Source: an uncultured Lacinutrix sp.
GTDB lineage: Bacteria > Bacteroidota > Bacteroidia > Flavobacteriales > Flavobacteriaceae
Length of the DNA: 64,000 nt
NCBI RefSeq assembly: GCF_947500605.1
Contig: NZ_CANMSJ010000003.1
Span: forward strand, 124,001 to 188,000
Reading direction: 5' to 3'
Each line of letters starts with the position of its first letter. The stretch's first letter is position 1. The notes below the pieces were generated by a model, which worked only from the letters and a program-made list of their open reading frames with translations, was not told the origin of the DNA and ran no database searches. This document shows positions 57,502 through 64,000 of this stretch, piece after piece. The position numbers were made by a program, and so were the translations under genes.

Positions 57502-58263
57502 GTCTACTTCTTCCTTGATCCAGTCGTAACCTTTTTCTTCTAATTCGTGCGCTAATTCAGGACCTCCAGATTTTACAATACGACCATTATATAAAACGTG
57601 AACAAAATCAGGCTTTATATAATCTAGTAGACGTTGATAATGTGTAATTAAAACTACAGCATTGTCCTTAGATTTTAATTTGTTTACACCATTAGCAACA
57701 ATACGTAAGGCATCGATATCTAAACCAGAATCAGTCTCATCTAAGATCGCTAATTTTGGTTCCAACATTGCCATTTGAAAAATCTCGTTACGCTTCTTTT
57801 CTCCTCCTGAAAAACCTACGTTTAAAGAACGTGATAAGAATTTACGGTCTATTTCTAGCATTTCAGACTTCTCACGAATCATTTTAAGCATATCTTTTGC
57901 AGGCATGTCTGCTAAGCCTTTTGCTTTTCGTGTAGAATTAATTGCTGTTTTTATAAAATTTGTTACAGAAACACCAGGAATTTCTACAGGATATTGAAAT
58001 GATAAGAAAATACCTTTGTGTGCGCGGTCTTCTGCAGCTAAGTCTTCTAAATCTTCTCCATTTAAAAGAATTTCTCCTTTTTCTACTTCATATTCTTCTT
58101 TTCCAGCGATAACAGATGCTAAAGTACTTTTTCCAGAACCATTTGGTCCCATGATTGCATGTACTTCTCCGGCTTTTACCTCAAGATTAATACCTCTTAA
58201 AATCGATTTGTCTTCAACACTTGCGTGTAAATCTTTTATTTGTAACATAGTTTTATTTTCCAA
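57496..58263 (-). CDS. sufC: Fe-S cluster assembly ATPase SufC
   Basis: AIMGPNGSGKSTLASVIAGKEEYEVEKGEI; GFSGGEKKRNEIFQMA. Confidence 0.97.
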   Translation of the reverse strand: MENKTMLQIKDLHASVEDKSILRGINLEVKAGEVHAIMGPNGSGKSTLASVIAGKEEYEVEKGEILLNGEDLEDLAAEDRAHKGIFLSFQYPVEIPGVSVTNFIKTAINSTRKAKGLADMPAKDMLKMIREKSEMLEIDRKFLSRSLNVGFSGGEKKRNEIFQMAMLEPKLAILDETDSGLDIDALRIVANGVNKLKSKDNAVVLITHYQRLLDYIKPDFVHVLYNGRIVKSGGPELAHELEEKGYDWIKEEVDA

Positions 58264-58684
58264 TTTTAATCACCTCATTTTTTACAGAAGGTTCTTTTAC
58301 GCTAATAATTTCTTTAATGTCAATATTAAAAGGCCAACCTTCTTCGCCTTCTGCTTTAGGTATAATTTTTCCACGAACTTGAACAAGAACACCATCGGTG
58401 TCTTCTGTTCTATATGGTTTTCCCATAGTATGTAATTCGTGCATTTTTTCGTTTAATACAACACCATAAATAGCACTGTTTCCTACTTGTAAAACGGCTG
58501 CATCTGCATAGTATGAGAATTCACCACTTAAGGTTGTTAATCCATCTTTTGCTTGAGTTCTGTCTACGCCATCGGCATCAACAGTTGCATCGTTATAACC
58601 ATCTTTAACTCCTTTTTTAAAGTCTTCACAAGAAGAGAAGCTAATAATAAGTACTAATAGTAAGATTGCTTTTTTCATGATCAT
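58253..58684 (-). CDS. Lipoprotein of unknown function within the suf operon
   Basis: Lipobox ISFSSCEDF; overlaps the sufC start by 11 nt. Confidence 0.75.
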   Translation of the reverse strand: MIMKKAILLLVLIISFSSCEDFKKGVKDGYNDATVDADGVDRTQAKDGLTTLSGEFSYYADAAVLQVGNSAIYGVVLNEKMHELHTMGKPYRTEDTDGVLVQVRGKIIPKAEGEEGWPFNIDIKEIISVKEPSVKNEVIKIGK

Positions 58685-58769
58685 TTTCTGTTTAAGCAGA
58701 AATGTTTTAATTAAACTTCAATTTATATTGCTTTCAGTTTTATAACTTCCATTGTCATGGAAATTAAGT

Positions 58770-60218
58770 TTATCCTACAGATCCTTCAAGGCTAATTTCT
58801 AATAATTTTTGTGCTTCTACAGCAAATTCCATTGGTAACTTATTTAGTACATCTTTACTAAAACCATTAACAATTAATGCAATTGCTTTTTCTGTATCTA
58901 TACCACGTTGATTACAATAGAAAATTTGGTCTTCACCAATTTTACTCGTTGTAGCTTCGTGCTCAATCATTGCAGATTTGTTTTTGGCTTCTATGTATGG
59001 GAAAGTGTGTGCTCCACATTCGTTACCCATTAATAAACTATCACATTGCGAGAAGTTACGCGCGTTTTCTGCACGAGCACTAACATGTACTAAACCTCTG
59101 TATGAGTTTTGCGATTTTCCTGCCGAAATACCTTTAGAAATAATAGTCGATTTGGTGTTTTTTCCCAAATGAATCATTTTAGTTCCAGTATCTGCTTGTT
59201 GGTGATTATTTGTTACTGCAATAGAATAAAATTCTCCTACTGAGTTGTCTCCTTTTAAAATACAAGAAGGATATTTCCAAGTTACTGCAGATCCTGTTTC
59301 TACTTGTGTCCAAGAGATTTTAGCGTTTTTCTCGCATAAACCACGTTTAGTAACAAAGTTATAAACACCACCTAATCCTTCAGCATTTCCTGGATACCAG
59401 TTTTGTACTGTAGAATATTTTATTTCTGCATCGTCAAGAGCAATAAGCTCTACAACTGCTGCATGCAATTGGTTTTCATCTCTACTTGGAGCTGTACAAC
59501 CTTCTAGGTAAGAAACATAACTGCCTTCGTCTGCAACCAATAATGTGCGTTCAAATTGTCCTGTTCCACCTTGGTTAATTCTAAAATATGTAGATAATTC
59601 CATTGGGCATTTTACGCCTTTTGGGATGTAACAAAAAGAACCATCACTAAATACCGCAGAATTTAAAGCGGCATAAAAGTTATCTGTAGTTGGTACAATA
59701 GTACCAATGTATTTTCTAACGAGTTCTGGATGTTCTTGTATTGCTTCAGAAATTGGCATAAAAATAATACCTTTTTCTGCTAATGTTTTCTTGAATGTAG
59801 TAGCTACAGAAACAGAATCGACAACAATATCCATTGCTACGTTATTCATTTTCTTTTGCTCGTCTACAGAAATTCCTAGCTTTTTATACATTGCTAATAA
59901 ATCTGGATCTACATCGTCTAATGTTTTATTAGGATCTACTGCAACAGGTGCAGAGTAATAAGCAATGGCTTGAAAATCTGGCTTAGTATAATTTACATTA
60001 GCCCAATCTGGCTCTTCCATAGCTTTCCAAACTTTAAAAGCTTCTAGTCTCCACTCCGTCATCCATTCTGGCTCTTCCTTTTTCTTAGAAATAGCACGAA
60101 CAATATCTTCGTTTAAACCAATAGGAAATGTTTCAGATTCTATATCTGTAAAAAAACCATATTCGTATTCTTTGGTTTTTAGTTCTTCTCTTAAATCGTC
60201 TTCAGTATATTTCGACAT
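58770..60218 (-). CDS. sufB: Fe-S cluster assembly protein SufB (start moved to MSKYTEDDL at 60218)
   Basis: [41 protein letters not shown]; the ORF-track start 60266 overlaps the upstream gene. Confidence 0.94.
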   Translation of the reverse strand: MSKYTEDDLREELKTKEYEYGFFTDIESETFPIGLNEDIVRAISKKKEEPEWMTEWRLEAFKVWKAMEEPDWANVNYTKPDFQAIAYYSAPVAVDPNKTLDDVDPDLLAMYKKLGISVDEQKKMNNVAMDIVVDSVSVATTFKKTLAEKGIIFMPISEAIQEHPELVRKYIGTIVPTTDNFYAALNSAVFSDGSFCYIPKGVKCPMELSTYFRINQGGTGQFERTLLVADEGSYVSYLEGCTAPSRDENQLHAAVVELIALDDAEIKYSTVQNWYPGNAEGLGGVYNFVTKRGLCEKNAKISWTQVETGSAVTWKYPSCILKGDNSVGEFYSIAVTNNHQQADTGTKMIHLGKNTKSTIISKGISAGKSQNSYRGLVHVSARAENARNFSQCDSLLMGNECGAHTFPYIEAKNKSAMIEHEATTSKIGEDQIFYCNQRGIDTEKAIALIVNGFSKDVLNKLPMEFAVEAQKLLEISLEGSVG

Positions 60219-60237
60219 AATGCGTTCGTTCAATTTT

Positions 60238-60567
60238 TTATAGTGAGAATGATTCTCCGCAACCACAAGTTCGGTTAGCGTTTGGATTATTAAATACGAA
60301 ACCAGTTCCGTTTAATCCACCAGAATATTCTAAAGTTGTACCAATAAGGTATAAAAAACTCTTTTTGTCGACTATAATTTTTACATCATTATCTTCAAAA
60401 ACTTTATCGTCATCTTCTTTGGCTTTATCAAACTTTAAATCGTAAGATAAACCAGAGCAGCCACCACTCTTAACACCAACGCGGACGTAATCTACTGTTG
60501 GATTAAATCCATCGTCAGTCATTAATTCAACGACTTTCTTTTTAGCTGTATCAGAAACTTTTATCAT
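60238..60567 (-). CDS. HesB/IscA/SufA-type iron-sulfur carrier
   Basis: [32 protein letters not shown]. Confidence 0.95.
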   Translation of the reverse strand: MIKVSDTAKKKVVELMTDDGFNPTVDYVRVGVKSGGCSGLSYDLKFDKAKEDDDKVFEDNDVKIIVDKKSFLYLIGTTLEYSGGLNGTGFVFNNPNANRTCGCGESFSL

Positions 60568-60697
60568 ATTCTTATATAGAGTTTATCTAAATAGGTTGCA
60601 AAGATACAATATTGGTCTGTTTTTTCCATAAGACCTAACATTATATTAGCATATGGTTTAATAGTAAAATACTATGTAATGTTTTCTTCGGAAGGGC

Positions 60698-61756
60698 TTA
60701 CTCCTGAAAGTCAGGATTTGTGAGAAATGAAGGGTCTGATAATGTTAGTAGAAAAGCTTTTAAATCTGCTTTGTCTTGAGCTGAAAGATTAACACCGCCT
60801 TGGGTAACTTTTTTCATTAAAGGATCTACTGTAGACGATGTTTGTAAGCCTGTGCTGTAAAACTCTATTACCTCATCGATGGTATTAAATCTACCGTCGT
60901 GCATGTATGGAGCAGTGTAAGCTAAATTTCTTAATGATGGACTTTTAAACTTTCCGTTATCGTTTGTGTCTCCTGTTACACCGCCTAAACCAAGGTCTGT
61001 GAAATTAGAGTCTAATCCGTTATTATGAAAAATATTGTCTGTCCACAATGGATTATTTGGGTTGCCATGGCAATGGAAGCAGTCGCCTTTGGTTTCATCT
61101 AAAAAAACATTTAAACCATTTTCTTCTTGAGCCGTAAGTGTTGCTTGACCTAAAGAATAGCGGTCGAATTTTGAGTTTGCAGAGATTAATGTACGTTCAA
61201 ATTGTGCAATAGCCTTTGTAGTTAATTCTTTTGTAATTGTAGTTGTTTTAAATGCTAGGCGAAATAGTTCTGGATATTCGGGATCCGATTGTAGTTTGTT
61301 AACCACATCATCCCATTCACTATGCATTTCTATTGGGTTTTGTACAGGTTCTAAAGCTTGGCGCTCGATACTTAATTCTTTGCCATCCCAAGCAAAACGT
61401 TCGCCATAGTTCCATGCTAAATTAAATAATGGCATAGAGTTTCTTGAACCAAAAGTGCCGTCTATACCAACACTGGTAGGAGTGATGTCGGTAAAAGCAT
61501 TTTGTGGAGAATGGCAACTTGCGCAGGCCATTGTTTCGTTTCCAGAAAGTTTTTTGTCGAAAAACAATTTTTTACCTAAAGCAACACCTTGAACAGTTTG
61601 TGGATTGTTATTTGGTATTACTGGTGGAATTATATTTTGTGAAAATATTTGTGGAATAGATAGTGGCATTGGAGTAGGTTCATAAACTTCTATTTCGTCT
61701 TTTGTACAAGCCGAAATAGAAATTATAAGTAGTATGTATATGAACCAATTTTTCAT
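60698..61756 (-). CDS. diheme cytochrome c peroxidase family (MbnH-like)
   Basis: Two CXXCH motifs (CASCH, CFHCH); lipobox ISISACTKD; next to MbnP. Confidence 0.92.
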   Translation of the reverse strand: MKNWFIYILLIISISACTKDEIEVYEPTPMPLSIPQIFSQNIIPPVIPNNNPQTVQGVALGKKLFFDKKLSGNETMACASCHSPQNAFTDITPTSVGIDGTFGSRNSMPLFNLAWNYGERFAWDGKELSIERQALEPVQNPIEMHSEWDDVVNKLQSDPEYPELFRLAFKTTTITKELTTKAIAQFERTLISANSKFDRYSLGQATLTAQEENGLNVFLDETKGDCFHCHGNPNNPLWTDNIFHNNGLDSNFTDLGLGGVTGDTNDNGKFKSPSLRNLAYTAPYMHDGRFNTIDEVIEFYSTGLQTSSTVDPLMKKVTQGGVNLSAQDKADLKAFLLTLSDPSFLTNPDFQE

Positions 61757-61757
61757 T

Positions 61758-62549
61758 TTATTGTGTAATTGTTCCTAAGCTAAAAACATTTTGTCCATTT
61801 TCATTCATTTTTAATTGTGCTTGAAAATTAGGCATTAACATATTATTCCATTGTGTTAAATCCCATTGGTATGTGTTTTTAAACCATTCGGCAATATTCA
61901 TTTTTATTTCAAAACTAGTATCGTTAATTATTACAACAGGACCTAAGTCTACATTTATAGCTGTTTCTTGTATTGTAGGTGGAGTTGTGCTACCATCGGC
62001 AGCTCTAATTGTGTGGTATGCATAACCAGTTTCTGGTGTTGTACTATTTGTAAACTTACCTTCTAATTGCATATAATGGTAACCGCCAACACTTCCTAAC
62101 ATTGGTGTGTTTGGTACAGCCCAAGATTCAGAATTTAAATCTAAATAAGCGCCATCAACATTGTCTTCTGCATCAAAACCAAAAGTAAAAGAAACATTTG
62201 TATAAGTTCCTGTAGGTATTTTTGTTTCTGGAGTAAAAGATAAATTGTTGTTATTGGTAACATCAACCAAATTATAAATATCTAAAACAATATCTTCTTC
62301 ACCTTCGCGAGAAAAAGTAATATCAGATATTAAATATCGTAGTTTTTCTATGCTAAGCATTTCTCCATTAGCATTGGTGTATTGAACAGTATTAAAATCT
62401 GAATTTGTTACTGCAGTATCATCCCAATTATGTGTGAAGTTAAATGTTGTTTCTACTTCTGTTTTTGCAACTAAATTATCATCTAAATCTTCTCCACATG
62501 ATGTTAAAGTGATAGCAGTAAAAACTAATAAGGCAAAAATTCTTTTCAT
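61758..62549 (-). CDS. MbnP family copper-binding lipoprotein
   Basis: Lipobox TLTSCGED; FTFGFDAEDN..; SVGGYHYMQLEGKF. Confidence 0.88.
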   Translation of the reverse strand: MKRIFALLVFTAITLTSCGEDLDDNLVAKTEVETTFNFTHNWDDTAVTNSDFNTVQYTNANGEMLSIEKLRYLISDITFSREGEEDIVLDIYNLVDVTNNNNLSFTPETKIPTGTYTNVSFTFGFDAEDNVDGAYLDLNSESWAVPNTPMLGSVGGYHYMQLEGKFTNSTTPETGYAYHTIRAADGSTTPPTIQETAINVDLGPVVIINDTSFEIKMNIAEWFKNTYQWDLTQWNNMLMPNFQAQLKMNENGQNVFSLGTITQ

Positions 62550-62560
62550 TGTTTTTTATT

Positions 62561-63904
62561 TTAATCAATATTGATTATCAGTAAATCTGAGAATCCTTTG
62601 TTTTCTGTAATATCTATATCGTTGCTGTAAGTGTCTCCTACCACGACTATTTTTTTATTATTTAATTCTGTGATTGCGTAGGCAAAATCTATGTTTGTTC
62701 CACCAATAGATGTTTCCCATTCTATAGCACCAGTGCTATTTATTTTTATAGCCCAAGCATCGTTTTGACCTTTGTTTTTTGAAACATCAACATCATTACT
62801 TCTAGAGCTTCCAGCAATTAAAAAACCACCATCTTGAGTTGCTGTAATGTCTCTTGCGGCATCAAAATTTGTACCTCCTAAGGTTTTTTCCCAAAGCAAT
62901 TCGCCTAAAGGAGAAATTTTAATTAGCCAAATATCTGCGGCTCCAATATTATTAGAAATATCGACATCGTTACTTCTAGTGTCTCCCGCAATTAAAAAGT
63001 TTCCGTCTCCAGATTTTACAATCGACCAAGCTTCGTCTATTTCGTCTCCTCCAAAAGATTTTTCCCAAATAATTGCGCCCGTTTCCGAGATTTTAACCGC
63101 CCAGAAATCGTAAGATCCAATGTTGCTAGAAATATCGGTATCCATACTGTCTGTTCCTCCAACCAATATGTAGCCGTTATCATCAGTTTGCACTACACCT
63201 GCTGGAGTGTCTGTTAATAACCCACCATAATATTTACTCCATTCTGTATTTCCAGAAGCATCTAGTTTTATTGCCCAATAATCTCCACCGGCATGTTTGT
63301 TACTAGATCTTGAGGTGTCGCCTTGTCCATTAGAGCCTGTAACATCTAAAACACCAGTTACTAAATAGCCAGTATCGTTAGTTTGAATTACAGATATACC
63401 ATAATCTGCACCTTGGTATCCAAAAGATTTTTGCCAAGTAATATTACCAGAAGCATCTAGTTTTGCTAGCCAATAATCGTTTTGTCCACTATTATTAGAA
63501 ACATCACCATCGTTACTAAAAGTTGATCCTAAAACAGCATATCCACCATCTATGGTTTGTATAATGTCTTGTCCTTTATCATCTCCAGTACCGCCATAGG
63601 TTTTATTCCATTGTATTTCGTTTTCTTCATTAAGCTTTAAAACCCAGAAATTAAAACTTTCGTTTTGCTTGTCTGTGATGTCTCCATCCATACTTTGGGT
63701 GAAACCAATAACGGCATAGCCACCATCGTTAGTACTTACAATTTCTTGAGCGCTGTCGTTTTTAGAACCACCGTAAGTTTTTACAGATGATACCAGTCCA
63801 GAAGGTGAAATAGTATTACTTTCAATATTGTCGTCATCGATTTTACAACTTATTACAATTGCAAAAACAAAAAAATAGAGTAACAAAGCGCTTTTGCTTT
63901 TCAT
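62561..63904 (-). CDS. Repeat-rich surface lipoprotein (beta-propeller-like)
   Basis: Lipobox FAIVISCKI; about 7-8 copies of a ~50-aa repeat (SNDxDISxNxGxxDxWxIKI...xWEKxxGGTxxDxAxxIxxTxDGGFLIAGxS). Confidence 0.8.
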   Translation of the reverse strand: MKSKSALLLYFFVFAIVISCKIDDDNIESNTISPSGLVSSVKTYGGSKNDSAQEIVSTNDGGYAVIGFTQSMDGDITDKQNESFNFWVLKLNEENEIQWNKTYGGTGDDKGQDIIQTIDGGYAVLGSTFSNDGDVSNNSGQNDYWLAKLDASGNITWQKSFGYQGADYGISVIQTNDTGYLVTGVLDVTGSNGQGDTSRSSNKHAGGDYWAIKLDASGNTEWSKYYGGLLTDTPAGVVQTDDNGYILVGGTDSMDTDISSNIGSYDFWAVKISETGAIIWEKSFGGDEIDEAWSIVKSGDGNFLIAGDTRSNDVDISNNIGAADIWLIKISPLGELLWEKTLGGTNFDAARDITATQDGGFLIAGSSRSNDVDVSKNKGQNDAWAIKINSTGAIEWETSIGGTNIDFAYAITELNNKKIVVVGDTYSNDIDITENKGFSDLLIINID

Positions 63905-63914
63905 TTAAATAGTG

Positions 63915-64000
63915 TTAATTACTTTTTCTAACCACAAATAAGCCACCTTCAATATCGCTAATAATAATATTTCCACTAGCAAAATAAGGGTAAACACTCC
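63915..64000 (-). CDS. C-terminus of a choice-of-anchor-B/LVIVD-like protein (partial)
   Basis: Minus-strand ...GVYPYFASGNIIISDIEGGLFVVRKSN*. Confidence 0.6.
   Translation of the reverse strand, partial: SVYPYFASGNIIISDIEGGLFVVRKSN

Noticed and set aside
58016-58435. 139-aa plus ORF
   Set aside because: Antisense to sufC and the lipoprotein gene; the opposite strand is strongly supported
59707-59958. 83-aa plus ORF
   Set aside because: Antisense to sufB
62847-63113. 88-aa plus ORF
   Set aside because: Antisense to the repeat lipoprotein; open only because of repeat codon composition
1-64000. CRISPR array, prophage or transposase
   Set aside because: No regularly spaced repeats of 25-40 bp and no integrase, transposase or phage structural ORFs seen

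Overview
This 64 kb AT-rich window looks like a contiguous chromosomal segment of a marine-type Flavobacteriaceae (Bacteroidota). The lineage is inferred from T9SS-type proteins, TAnnTTTG promoter boxes, and SUF and hem gene content. There is no transposase, phage or CRISPR signal.

Main blocks:
- Heme locus: hemE, tRNA-Ser(GGA), hemC-hemD fusion, hemA, a divergent AraC regulator, then hemH and hemJ. A 1158-aa TraB/GumN fusion protein sits inside it.
- Housekeeping and signalling genes at 11.9-36 kb: NtrY-like kinase, crotonase, AraC regulators, acyl-ACP desaturase, two PlsC-type acyltransferases, bacilliredoxin, TerB-DnaJ, a sigma factor with a TonB_C-containing partner, trpS, a T9SS BNR protein, an M13 peptidase and ssb.
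- Putative stress/envelope island (37.3-44.3 kb): tiny lipoproteins, a DUF2383-like four-helix protein and a divergent paralogue, an Lmo0937-like mini membrane protein, DUF4142, an AraC/response regulator/CHASE3-kinase operon, and a DUF3095 cyclase-like protein. It carries a duplicated promoter module.
- hflX, a class A PBP, and a long SUF Fe-S operon whose intergenic gaps contain repeats and hairpins.
- An MbnP/MbnH-type copper/diheme locus at the right edge.

The least explained sequence signals are:
- three copies of an 86-105 bp GGCGTTACC...TAACGC multi-hairpin repeat;
- three different GTCATT...AATGAC inverted-repeat elements plus a half copy;
- a perfect 22-bp duplicated promoter module upstream of the DUF4142 gene;
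- an 11-12 bp triple operator-like repeat between a secreted protein gene and an AraC gene.

All family names come from reading the translations. No database search was run.
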